The notes beneath the pieces are model-generated. The model was given only the letters and a program-made list of their open reading frames with translations, searched no databases and was not told the origin of the DNA. From Xenopus tropicalis (Eukaryota > Chordata > Amphibia > Anura > Pipidae): DNA of 64,000 bases. This document shows positions 48,594 to 59,368 of this stretch, in pieces; the first letter of the stretch is position 1, and every line of letters begins with the position of its first letter. The stretch covers positions 87,022,904 through 87,086,903 of the forward strand of contig NC_030678.2 in NCBI RefSeq assembly GCF_000004195.4, written 5' to 3'. Both the position numbers and the translations under genes were made by a program.

Positions 48594-49504
48594 CAGTGCT
48601 GTCCAACTTCTGTGGTCCTGAGGGCTGGAATTTCTCTAGCATATAGTGGAGGGCTGCTAATGAAAGCCAGTTTTGACCACTCCCCTTTTTAAACCGCACC
48701 CACTTCAAACCACACCCATGTTATCACAAGACCATGCCCACATTAATGGTGGTAGCACAGCAAAAACCAAATGGTTGGTGCTCACTGTGGGGATAAACTA
48801 TCATTCATATGTGAAAAAATGATATTATGTCATATTAAGACACACCCTTAAAATCCATATGCCTCCTCCTCCGTTGTGGATAACACAGCAACCCTCAGCA
48901 CATAATTACACACCTTAGGGACCATTTAATGGCTATTTCCAACTACTAACAAACTCCCAGAACAAACAGCTGCCAGGTTCACCTCCTACAGGCAGCATAT
49001 GGCAGACAGAGCATAGCACACATAGGCAACTAAGGGCAGGCAGAGTATGGCACACACAGGCAGGGTAGGGCAGGCAGAGTATGGCACATACAGGCAGTAT
49101 AAGGCAGGTAGATTATGGCACACACGGGCAGCATAGGGCAGACAGAGTATGGCACACACAGGCAGAACTATGTGTGCCCTATGCTGCCTGTGTGTGCCAT
49201 ACTCAGCCCTATGCTGCCTGTGTGTGCCATACACAGTACACACAGTGACACAATGCTGCCACTGTTCCGACAGTCTGAGGTGTGAAGAAGTGAACAATGC
49301 AGTGTTGGAACAATGCAAGATGTGAACAGTACAGGGGATTACATTTTTAAACAATACAGGGGAATTAAAGCCTGAATCTGAGGTGTGAACCATGCAGGGG
49401 GCCAGTTAATCTCAATACTGATACCATTTAAAGCTTACACAAAGGTAAGCCATCAAATCAGCCAGACAGGTAGGGGGTTGCGCGCCTCCAGTTAGACAGC
49501 ACTG
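48594..49504. mobile_element. hAT-type element, 911 bp, with internal minisatellite
   Basis: Ends CAGTGCTGTCCAACTTCTG and (reverse complement of the right end) CAGTGCTGTCTAACTGGAG. Flanks CTTAAGAC and CATAAGAC match at 7 of 8. GGTCCTGAGGGCTGGAATTT near the left is typical of vertebrate hAT MITEs. No transposase; the 135-codon minus frame is produced by the 34-bp repeat. Confidence 0.92.
48990..49235. repeat. 34-bp minisatellite that flips orientation
   Basis: TATGGCAC (or CATAGCAC) recurs at 49012, 49046, 49080, 49114 and 49148, always 34 bp apart. From about 49170 the unit appears inverted (GTGCCATA at 49194 and 49224). GTATGGCACACACAGGCAG (49147-49165) and CTGCCTGTGTGTGCCATAC (49184-49202) form a 19-bp hairpin at the switch. 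Confidence 0.9.
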
Positions 49505-49512
49505 CATAAGAC

Positions 49513-49853
49513 AACCAACCAGTTTTGGAACAGCATTTGATATTTCCCCCCCCCCAATTCTGTCATTGGCTGCATGAAAGTGATACTTACACATTCCTGC
49601 TAATGACAAGGAAAATAAATAAAATATTTTTACTAAACCACAGTATTCTTCTTCCCCTGCTTAGCATTACCAGAGAGTTCTGCAATGTTTATTTGCTTAC
49701 TTTCATTATGCAAAATGTTTTGAGTTTGGTCAGATCCCTCTGGTAAATTGTGCTAAGGGGTTATTGATTTTTTTGAATAAAGTGTAACTTTATCCCAATA
49801 TTATGATGACATTTTTTTTTATTTGATATATTATTTAGGATGACAGATATTGG
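49513..49853. other. No recognisable feature
   Basis: Non-coding; C10 run near 49547. Confidence 0.5.
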
Positions 49854-49861
49854 GTTTCCAG

Positions 49862-50920
49862 TAGAGATGTAGCGAACTGTTCGCCGGAGAACTAATTCGC
49901 ACGAAAATCGGGTGTTCGCAAGTTCGCAAGTTCGCGAACTTTTAGCGATGTTCGCAATTTGGGTTCGCCTTAGCTGGAGCCAAATTTTGACCTCTCACCC
50001 CAGAGCCAGCAGATACATGGCAGCCAATCAGGCAGCTCTCCCTCCTGGACCACCCCCGGACCACTCCCTTCCATATATAAACCGAAGCCCAGCAGCCATT
50101 TTACATTCTGCCTGTGTGTGCTTGATGAGTTAGCATAGGGAGAGAGCTGTGCAGGGGTTTGAGGGACAGTTTAGGTAGCTTTGCTGACTAGTGATCTACT
50201 TTCTACTGCTCTGTATGTAGCTGCTGGGGACAGCTGTCCTGCTGATCTCATCTGCTGTAACCCAATAGTCCTTGTAAGGACTGCTTTTATTTTCTGATTA
50301 CTGTTCCTCTTCTTTTCATTGTGTACTGCAGCTCCGTCTGTGTGTGTTGGAGACAGGTGTGTTGCTCATAGTAGTGCACCAGCACCAACCACACATTCAC
50401 ATCATTTTTTTTTATTTGTGTTTTTTTACTTACTGCTATTAGTCTAGCTGTGGGGGACTGGTGTGCTGCTCCTAGTAGTTCACCCCCAGCACCAACCAGA
50501 GATCACTTTTTTTTTATTATTAATTTTTTTTAATTTAACTTACTGTTCTTTAATGTGTCCAGTGCTGTTTGCTGTTATTCATAGTAGTGCACCAAACACG
50601 TTACACATAGTAGTGACATTGCATTGCAATAAAATCACCTGAGCGATGTTTTTCCACCAGCAATAATATATTCCGTAGTGTGATTTCTGCCCTTTACAGA
50701 TCCCCCTCCTGCATGTCACTGCCCAGGTCGTGGCACCCTTTAAACAACTTTAAAATCAGTTTTCTGGCCAGAAATGGCTTTTCTAGGTTTTAAAGTTCGC
50801 CTTCCCATTGAAGTCTATGGGGTTCGCAAAGTTCGCAAAAGTTCGCAAAAGTTCGCACTTTTTGCAGGAAGTTCGCGAACAGGTTCGCGAACTTTTTTTG
50901 TGAGGTTCGCTACATCTCTA
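49862..50920 (+). mobile_element. hAT-type element, 1059 bp, GTTCGC-array ends
   Basis: TAGAGATGTAGCGAAC begins it; the right end is GTTCGCTACATCTCTA. GTTTCCAG is duplicated exactly (49854-49861 and 50921-50928), an 8-bp hAT signature. Both ends are packed with GTTCGC and GTTCGCGAAC motifs. The middle is unique, with CCAAT and TATA boxes (50023-50081) and no transposase. The perfect target duplication suggests recent insertion. The right duplication abuts a candidate exon. Confidence 0.93.
50023..50081 (+). promoter_or_regulatory. CCAAT and TATA boxes inside the hAT element
   Basis: CAGCCAATCAG (CCAAT at 50023-50027) and CCATATATAAACC (TATATAAA at 50074-50081) are about 50 bp apart, the spacing expected for -80 and -30 elements of a polymerase II promoter. 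A start would fall near 50105-50110. TCCTTGTAAGGACT at 50270 offers a donor-like GTAAGG downstream. Function is inferred only. Confidence 0.45.
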
Positions 50921-50928
50921 GTTTCCAG

Positions 50929-50994
50929 ACACCAACATTTCAAGCATGGATGATGGGGTGAAGTTGAGAAGTAAAACCAAAAGTTATGCTCCCG
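50929..50994 (+). CDS. Candidate 66-base exon, product unknown
   Basis: TTTCCAG precedes it (acceptor-like) and CCCG/GTAAGT closes it (a strong donor at 50995). Only one frame is open: after ATG at 50946 it reads MDDGVKLRSKTKSYAP and splits a codon at the donor. I do not recognise the protein. It could be an internal exon, since the frame is also open before the ATG, or a 5' exon. The acceptor-like TTTCCAG is part of the hAT target duplication and so now exists twice. No other exon of the same gene was identified, so this may be chance. Confidence 0.3.
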
Positions 50995-51000
50995 GTAAGT

Positions 51001-51604
51001 ATTTTTCAGTATGACATATTTATTTTAAATACCATTTTATGAAATAAATAGAATAAAGGTTGAAATACATATAATAATAATAATTATTACATTTATAGTA
51101 GGTTAAGGAATGTGACTGTAAACAAAGCAAAAGTAATAATTATCACTTAACCTTTAGTGCATGATGCGTCATTTTTACAACTGACCTTTTGGTAATGCCT
51201 TGTTTTCAGTCACACACAAGCAGCTGCTTCATGGATAATATGAGCTGAACATTTGGAACAGGTAAAGCTAAAAGGTTAGAATGAAGATGTGTTCTGGGAT
51301 GAGCAGATGCCACATGACCAAATTCCTTGTCACTGGTATCCAGTAGCAACAGCTGGGCAAACTATCATGGGTACTGAGAGAAGCATGGGTATTTCAAAAT
51401 CCAGCGGTGCCACAATTCTCCACAGATCATCAACTAGAAAGTCCCTGCTGGATTAGCATGTCATCTAAAGATTTTTTTCAGTAGATTTGTACATGTTCTA
51501 TGTTCTACCTTTTCAAAAACTGATACAATCAGAAGGCTTTGAAAGCAGACTGCAGAGTAGAGTTTGTAGCTGAATCTAAGGTAGGAGCATGTTCTGTTCA
51601 GCTT
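51001..51604. other. No recognisable feature
   Basis: Would be the first part of an intron if the candidate exon is real. TAATAATAATAATTATTA near 51072. Confidence 0.45.
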
Positions 51605-51807
51605 TAGTGATGAGCGAATCTGTCCTGTTTAGAAAATCTGTCCCGGCAAGAAAATCCGTGAAACGGCGAAAAAATTGTGCATTTTTTTTGTTGTTGTCCG
51701 CATCTTATTTGTCGCCCGTGTCTATTTTTTTGTCGCCTCCTTTTTTTGACTCGACTGCGCCCAATTTGACGCGCAACAAAACAAAATTTCCACATGCCCA
51801 ATTTTTT
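51605..51807. mobile_element. hAT-type MITE (TAGTGATGAGC family), one end lost
   Basis: TAGTGATGAGCGAATCTGTC, then CCGTGAAACGGCGAAAAAAT and TTTGTCGCC repeats, GACGCGCAACAAAAC. The GAATCCATGCC end is missing. TTCAGCTT before and TTCAGCAC after agree at 6 of 8. Confidence 0.75.
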
Positions 51808-54307
51808 TCAGCACCTGATGTATAAAAACTCATTCCACAAGTTTTGTGTTAAAAATTTCCCCTGTTATTTTTAAGTTGTTATGTACTAAGTAGTCTGCCT
51901 ATAACGTAAATAGTGAAAACTACATAGCCCAACCCCAAAGCATGTAAGCTTCTTATTGGTTGCCCAGACATCACTTTTTCTTGTTAGCCTACATCCATAA
52001 ACTTTGCAATTTAACTCAAAGCTCTAATTATTGTTAACCTACCCCCCCTTTGGCAACATATCTCAAAATACAGCTGGTGAGAAGCCAAAGCAAAGCCTTG
52101 TGTGTCTTAGCCTTAACCACTGGTAGGTTTAAAAACTAGTATCTTTCTCTGTTTTTGAAATCTCTATTGTCAAAGGCATATGAAACCTTTTGCAATCACT
52201 CAGTTCACATCAAATTCATGCAATATGTTCTTTAAAAATAGGCCAGTCCACTTACATGGCATAAACTACTAGTTTCATCTTATACCTGGATGAATATATA
52301 AATGGAAATGAGGCAGCACTGCTATTATATACTCTTTCAAAACAGAGGTGCACAGTAAGAGAGACAGATATTATAATAAAGACTCAGCAATACTGAAAGA
52401 ATTGTGTTATTAAGGCATCTTACAAAAGGGCTATATATATGGTAAGTTTAATAAGCCCAGTAAGAACTGTAACATTATTAACTCTGAAAATGTTAGTAAG
52501 GTATTGGAAAGTGTGTTGAGTCACGCTGTCTATTACATTTTATTGGACATACAGTCTTGCTGCAGACCCATGGGAACAGCATAGTGGCTTCACACAATGG
52601 TTTTCTTTTATTAAAATGTTTTATTTTCCATGCATTTCTGTTTCAGATATTTTGAATCATTTCAAGAAATACAACACTTATCGTCTGTGTCAGTAACCCA
52701 ATAGGCTCCTTGTTATAACTTAGTCTGTTTCTACTTACTAACTCTGTTTCTCTAAAAGTCTCTAGCCAAATCGCTGCCTTCCCAGGTATAATGACATTTT
52801 GATTAATTACAACTACTTATAGTGACTAGATGGAATCACGCAGAGCTATATTCCTATACCCCTATATCCCTGCCACATAAAAAACAAGGTAATACATTCT
52901 CACCTGCTCCCAGGTGCACTGCAGAAGTTAGGCAAAAACATTTTACATGATGTATAATTTCTAATTTTAGTGTACATTTGCAACATTTTAGAGGAAATCC
53001 TTGCCTTTGCTTATTGTTTACAAATGTATTTAAATAAGCCATACAGATATTACCATTTGGAACTTAGGAATGAAAAAATAAATCACTTACTCACTCTGGG
53101 GAACAATAAATCACTTTAAGGTAAAGGTGGGTAACATGATATAGTACAAGGTCCCATCAAAGGGCCCTTGAGGCCTTAGGAGGACATAGCATGCTAAAAA
53201 TGCCATGCATATCCATGCATAAAATGTAGTCAGTTAAAGCACAGTGATCTTAATTAATTGTAACTATATTTTTAAAGTGGGTTTGAATAAGGTAAATAAA
53301 TCTTGCTAAAATGAATGTTTTTTCCTGCCTGGTACTTCCAGGCTATGAAGAGAAGATAAAGGCATATAAAGTAAAACACAACCTTATCACCTAGAGGTGG
53401 GTCAGGTCTTGCTGACTGAAAATTGACTGTGGCCATCAAACACTGCTTTAGTAGTCTTGTAGGGGTGACTATGAACCTTAGATATTTATCCATTTTGTAT
53501 TGCACATATGTATTTTTCAGACATTCAAGCAGCTTTGAACACAAGTTCCTTTAATGTGTCCATTAGCATGATTTTTGTGAACTGCAACTTAACTTGCAGC
53601 CATAAATGTGCCCGTGAGTTTTAGAGGTAACACTGGAGGTAAACAAAGGAAAGAGGAAAATTAAGCCCTAAATGTAAAATAAAAAATGGTGCATTCCCCT
53701 TAGAAAAGCATAGGTCATTTAGATACACCAGTAAGTCCTTGAGCACTGACATTACTAATGGGCCCAATAATCAACATTAATAGGGCAGAAAACAACATTA
53801 CTCTTCCATGCATGATGGCATTATGCAATGGCTTTACCTCCTGAATCATAATTGCCATGGAACGCCAATGATGACATCAAGATTTTTCAAGATTTTTTTA
53901 CTACAAACTCACAAGCTTCAAGTTATAATTCAGATATCTTTCCGACATATGTCTTCAACAACCTGCACAGATGGAGGTCATTAATAACATATTTGGGCTC
54001 TAAAGAAGTATATTGAGTTGTTTTTCTAGATATCACCCATGGTTACACAGAATCATAGGTTATCATAGCAACACTACTTTTACAGAAGTAGGCTCCTAAA
54101 GTAAAGTCTTCAAAATTTGTTGATGGAAGCAAAGGCAAACCAAGTATAAAGTGTTTCACAAAGCTTTCAGTAATTCTACAGCATGAAACACTTCAAAGAT
54201 GGCCATGAGTAGAGTGAACAAGCAATATACTGGCCTCTGTCCTTTAAAAGACCACTATGTGCAAGAACTAGAGCTGTTTCTGTGATCTTATCTTGCCTTA
54301 AAAATGA
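51808..54307. other. No recognisable feature
   Basis: Non-coding by eye; only chance frames up to 90 codons. Confidence 0.5.
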
Positions 54308-54385
54308 AATTTATGATATCATAAATAGATGGGATTCCAGTTGTTTAAATTTATGATATCAAGAACAACAGACAGGATTCCAGTT
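54308..54385. repeat. 41-bp direct repeat containing a perfect palindrome
   Basis: AAATTTATGATATCA...GGATTCCAGTT occurs twice in tandem. The first copy contains TTTATGATATCATAAA (54310-54325), a perfect 16-bp palindrome. Small local duplication. Confidence 0.75.
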
Positions 54386-56839
54386 ACTTTCTTGATTACT
54401 CTTTATGAAAGATTTAAGAATGCTCTATTTCTGACTATGAAGTCTGTTTCTAAAAAAATTCCTAAATCTGGTTACACGGTCTGATTAGAAATACCCTATA
54501 TGTTTGATTATGGTTCTATTGAAAGCTGTTACAAAAGAGTTTTAACAACTTTGCTTCACATCCAAACATAACTTATTAACACCCCTTTTAACTTTTTTCA
54601 TGCGGAACATTCAGTTTACTTATTTCATTTCATTAAATTAAATTTGAAACCTGTGACAGCACACATTCACTCTGTGCATGATGAAGTTTCTCATTGGTAC
54701 CACAAACTTCAGGCATCCAGTTTTATTAACTTGGGAAATAAATATGGCATACCGTATGTACTGTATTGGTGGATTTTGCAAAAAAAAAAAATAAATATAT
54801 ATATATATATATAAAATAAAAAAGCATTGTGCCCCATAATAGATAAAACCCATGATGGCTCATATAAACTTTGCAAAAAGTCTATTACATGACAATTGAT
54901 ATATTCAGAATTGAATTTACACCAAAGAAATATGTACTGTATACTGCCACAGGAAAGACTGATGGTATCCCAACAGGCAAGCCTATTTATGGCTAAATTT
55001 GAAAATGACTTTCAATCCACTTGTACAATAGCCTGGGCTATTTCCGCTCCATTGATCACATCCTGATAATTTAGACTGCCTGTGAAAAAGATCTCATCCA
55101 ATTCCACAGAAGGTTTAATGATTTCCATATAACTATTAACCTCAAATTGAACCATTCTCACAAACAAATCAATTTTCTGGATACCACTATTTACATCAAG
55201 GACAAAACAATACTGATTTTGTATTATTACAAAACAGTTCATATACCTCAAATATGACAGTTCTAATTCCAAACAAAATAAAATTAACAAATAACAGAAG
55301 AGTTAATAACAACAAAAAGCTGAAAGACAGATCTTCCTAAATGGGACAAGATGGAACATCGTGTTTTATGTTTTGTCCTAAATTTATAGTTAATGCTTAA
55401 AACTTCTTAATGCCTTTTTATTTTCTTAACATTTTTCTTTATCATGAGGTGATCTATATATATATATATATCCTCTTTATATTCTAAACTCTGTAAAGCA
55501 CAACAGATTGCTCAATATGTGAAGTCTTTTTTTAACTTAGTGATTTTTTTTTCATGTTTTTGTTCATGCTCAGACCTAAAAAGCTAGCCAGCCTACTCTA
55601 GTACAATAACTTGCTGTGGATGAAACAACACCATTAGACAATAATTAGCATCATATCAAGTAAACTTTACTTTCTTGGCAAATATATTTCACTTTTCTCC
55701 GTCTCTTGAAAGTTACAGTTCCCCTTAGAGAAAAATGCATACAGTAAATGAAAAGGGGCAAACTGGATTGGGATGGCCCTCCAGCCAAAAGGGCCTAAAG
55801 TTTTGTTTTTAACTATTTACATCCCCTGTGAAGCTTGAGGCTCCTCACTTTGGAGTCTATGGCTTACCACTAGCAACCGCAGTGGTAGGAATGGCCCAAC
55901 AAACACAGTCACTGTCTCTGGCAATATACCAAATGTATCCCAAACTTAACAAAAAAATCAGAAATCACTGTGTCTGGCACTCTCACACCATCTGGTGTAA
56001 TCACACTTTATTGATCTACTTCTCCATCCAGAACCAGAAACTTCTTCTTATCACCAGTGGTGACTTGCAATTGCATGGCAAGCCTCATCCTCCACTGTTC
56101 CTCTGCCAGGCTCTGATCTCTCCACTTAGAAATTGTATCAGGGACAACTGGAATGGTGGCAGCCTTAAATTGAAAGCAGCCACCTGCTGCCTCTCCACGC
56201 TGCTGACTGTCACTCTCCTGTTCCCAGTCTCTAGGCCCAGCTTGAACCTCCTTTGTACCTGGGGCTTCCTCTTGCTTGAAATCACTGGGGACCACTTATT
56301 TCTACTCACAATCACCATTTGAAAGTATGGAGGAACCACCCACAGAAATATTTTACCTTGCATAAAAAATATGTGATTTGTTATAGAGGCTTGTATGTGT
56401 AAACAATAACTCCGAAACAACTGAATAAAATAAAATAAGAGACATTTGTTTGCGCTTCATTTTAGTGGTATACATAATTACATGTTAAGAACAACCCATT
56501 GTGGTTTCTCTATTTGATAGAATAAATATCTTTTTTGCACCTTCAAAATAAGTTTAAATACTGGTTATGTTTCATTTTCACAGGTAAAATAAATCTAAAA
56601 AGTAAACAAACATAAGGTTCTCAGTCAGTATTCTTACACAGGAAACTAAGCTTCAGAAAAACATGGCAATTGAAAAACTATATAACTGCAAAATATCTAA
56701 CCTAAAAAAATGATCCAGATTATGGTATGCCCAATTTCCATTCAATGAGACAGGCTGAGTATTTGGTATGTTTCTCCTGGCTCATAGGGTTTCCATATAA
56801 TACCTTTAAACAGGACACCTTTAATATTTGTGTTGTAGG
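54386..56839. other. No gene recognised; AT-simple tract at 54779-54823
   Basis: A-run plus (TA)n at 54779-54823 and a short (TA)n at 55458-55470. Frames of 164 codons (55828-56322, plus) and 92 codons (55012-55290, minus) overlap nothing recognisable. The latter contains NYQDVINGAEIAQAIVQVD but no known motif. Confidence 0.45.
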
Positions 56840-57112
56840 AATTACTATCATGCTTTATTTATATAGTACCAATATAGCCACAAACACTTTACAGAGATTA
56901 TTCAACATTCCCTTTCCCCAGTGGCGCCTACAGTTTAAGCTCCCTATCACATACATGTTCAATTCTATTACAAACCAACTAACCTCCTATGGAGAGAACC
57001 CACACAAATTCTGGGAAAACATATAAACTCTTTGAAGATAGGGACCTGGCAGGATTTCAAACTTAGGACCCAAGCAGTTCCAACCACTGCACCAAAATGC
57101 TGGCCCTACAGA
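56840..57112 (-). repeat. tRNA-derived SINE with L2-type tail
   Basis: On the minus strand GCCAGCATTTTGGTGCAGTG (A-box-like TGGTGCAGTGG) and AAGTTTGAAATCCTGCC (B box, compare GGTTCGAATCC) start the element. The body has GGGAAAGGGAATG, and the tail TACTATATAAATAAAGCATG is of L2 type. The tRNA head would carry an internal polymerase III promoter; both boxes are eroded, so it is probably silent. The matching tail suggests mobilisation by an L2 LINE like the one at 41044. Confidence 0.8.
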
Positions 57113-57579
57113 TGGTTACTAACCAGTTTATTTTTATTACACAATGTGGACTATGCATATGTACTGAACGTTTTTCAGGCATTTCTTAAATAAGCAATAT
57201 AGCTAGCCTGCAGATAAATTAAAGTTTAGTCTCAGTACTTCTCATTATAATCAGCCAAAGACCTCCACATATAGTACACAATAAGGAATAGCTATTTGTA
57301 TCAGGATTGTATTAATAAGTGTCATTTTTCAAGAACATCTGTTTGCCCTTGCTGGAAGCTGTCATTTTGTAAGTTTCTAACAAAAAAATGTTATTAAAAT
57401 TGTAATTTAAAGTGATACTGAGGTGTCTGTTCTCTCTGGAAGCTGCTTTATTAGTAAACAAAGCCGTGCCAAATTGGCCAGTACCCAGCAGGATGGTATT
57501 TCAACATCTTTGCACTAACGGGTTTCATTTAAAATGTGGTATATTTTCTAACATAAGTAAAAATTCACAATCTTTCCTC
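57113..57579. other. No recognisable feature
   Basis: Non-coding; TTTAAAGTGATACTGAGG at 57413 resembles a lone MITE end. Confidence 0.5.
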
Positions 57580-57886
57580 TAGTGATGAGCGAATCTGTCC
57601 CGTTTTGCTTCGCCATAAAATTTGCGAAACAGCAAGAAAATTTGCGAAATGGTGAAAAATTCACAATTGTCACGCATTTTTTTTTTGTCGTCCGTGTCTT
57701 TTTTGTCGCCCACGTCTGTTTTTTGGCGCCTGCGTTTTTTTTTTACGTGACAATGCCTTTTTTGATGCAACCGCGCTCAATTTGATGCACGACTAAAAAA
57801 AAATTGAAATTTTCACTGAAGTTTCGCAAAACAATTCACCAATGGCGAAATGCGAATCCATGCCTGGCGAAAAAATTTGCTCATTA
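57580..57886. mobile_element. hAT-type MITE (TAGTGATGAGC family)
   Basis: TAGTGATGAGCGAATCTGTC at the left, AATTTGCTCATTA at the right. Flanks CTTTCCTC and CTTTACTC match at 7 of 8 if the last three bases of the right terminus were lost. Inner TTTTTTTTGTCGTCCGTGTC and ACCAATGGCGAAATGCG. Confidence 0.85.
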
Positions 57887-58003
57887 CTTTACTCCACTGG
57901 CTGAAAAAGGTCACTAAATTGTTTCAATTCACACAAAGGGAAAAATTGAGAACAACTTTTTTTCCTTCATCCATTTGTGTTTTGAGTCCCTGAACTGGTA
58001 GCC

Positions 58004-58528
58004 TTAAAGAGGACCTGTCACCCAGACATAAAAAGCTGTATAATAACAGTCTTTTCCAATTTAAACATGAAACCCAAATTCATTTTTATATTAACACATC
58101 CAAACCCATTATAAAGGCATTTAAAAATCACAGCTGTCAATCATATATTGCTTGCCTCACCTCTATGCATAGAGGCGGGGCAGACAATAACTTTAGCTTT
58201 CCGTTCAGCACTACCTAGATGTCACTGCACATCTCACTTTCCCCCTCCCTCCTCATCATCTAATTGTGTAGCCAGTGCAAGGGCCTGGGCATCTGGTCCC
58301 CCATTCTGGCACATAAACAAGATTTTGGCATGATACAAAGCTTGCCTTTATAACCGTGCCCACAAAATGGTGCCTGCCTGCTTGCTTGCTTGCTTTGATT
58401 GAGTAATTCCAAGACGGAAGGAAACAAGATTTATATTATTTATATAGAGTAAGAAAAGTTTATTTTGCTCAACTAACAATATAGAAAATAATTTGGAGTT
58501 ATTTCTTAGGGTGACAGGTCCCCTTTAA
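58004..58528. mobile_element. TTAA-flanked MITE with GACCTGTCACCC ends
   Basis: TTAAAGAGGACCTGTCACCC and (reverse complement of the right end) TTAAAGGGGACCTGTCACCC: 20-bp inverted ends with one difference. TTAA at 58004-58007 and 58525-58528. CTTGCTTGCTTGCTTG near 58380. Piggybac-like by target site. Confidence 0.9.
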
Positions 58529-58596
58529 GGTGGCCATACACAGGCCGATTCTAGCTGCCAATATTGGCACCTTAAACCAATTCAGCAGCTTATGGC
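58529..58596. mobile_element. Fragment of the GGTGGCCATACAC MITE
   Basis: GGTGGCCATACACAGGCCG then AGCTGCCAATATTGGCACC. It starts at the base after the TTAA of the previous element and stops where the next hAT fragment begins, so it was probably cut by later insertions. Confidence 0.75.
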
Positions 58597-58717
58597 CCTT
58601 TTTTTGTCGCATGCAAATTTTTCTGCGGCAATTTTTTCCACCCATTTTGTGAAAAATCGTCAAAATATGGAAATTCGCCACAAATTCATGCCTGACAAAA
58701 AATTTTGCTCATTACTA
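58597..58717. mobile_element. hAT-type MITE fragment (TAGTGATGAGC family)
   Basis: TTTTTGTCGCATGCAAATTT, GGAAATTCGCCACAAATTCA and the terminus TTTTGCTCATTACTA. Left end missing. Confidence 0.75.
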
Positions 58718-58836
58718 GTATTAAACTCTGCCTATGATTATATCTGTCATACATTTTTGTACCTTAAGTTCTGTGAGTATAACCCTGTGGTGTTTCCACA
58801 CATGTTTAAGAACCTCTGGTATTCTATCTTCCCTAT

Positions 58837-59219
58837 GGGGCACATTTACTAATCCACGAATTCGAATCCCGAATGGGAAAAAATCGTATTGAAACGAATA
58901 TTCTGCGACTTTTCCGTAGTTTTTTCGATTTTTTCATCGCCGTCGCAACTTTTCCGTGAATTGTCCACGAAGTCGCAGCGGGCAAACCTTTGCGACTTTG
59001 CATGATTTTGGAAGCCTTCCATAGGACTCAATGGCACTCTGCAGCTCCAACCTGGTCCAAGGAAAGTCACAATACTGAAGCTTGAATGAATCCGAAACTT
59101 TCGTACTCGGCGCGACAGTACGATTATTTCGCAACGGCGCCGAAAAAGTCGCGACAATACGTGAAAAAGTCACGCCGGCGACGAAAAAATCACAAAAAAA
59201 GATCATAACGGACGCATTA
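58837..59219. mobile_element. Harbinger-type MITE, right terminus lost
   Basis: Starts GGGGCACATTTACTAATCC and carries CGAAAAA modules, but ends at ACGGACGCATTAT without TTAGTAAATGTGCCCC. Its inner GCATGATTTTGGAAGCCTTC segment marks the same subfamily as 16295-16577. Confidence 0.8.
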
Positions 59220-59368
59220 TTTATGACTGCAGTTGTATAGCCAGATGGCATAGTTAAACAGGTTCTTATGTTTCTCATTGGCTCCAATAATGCTCATAAT
59301 GCATAATGTCTTGTGAATGATGTCAGATGGTTTGCAAACATGTGATTGCAAATTGGAATGGAGACCAT

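Noticed and set aside
48986..49393. 135-codon frame with repeated THRQHRA-type units
   Set aside because: Encoded by the 34-bp minisatellite in a hAT element, not a repeat protein gene.
55828..56420. Overlapping frames of 164 (plus) and 95-111 codons (minus)
   Set aside because: Open on both strands with no recognised motif or splice sites; treated as chance.
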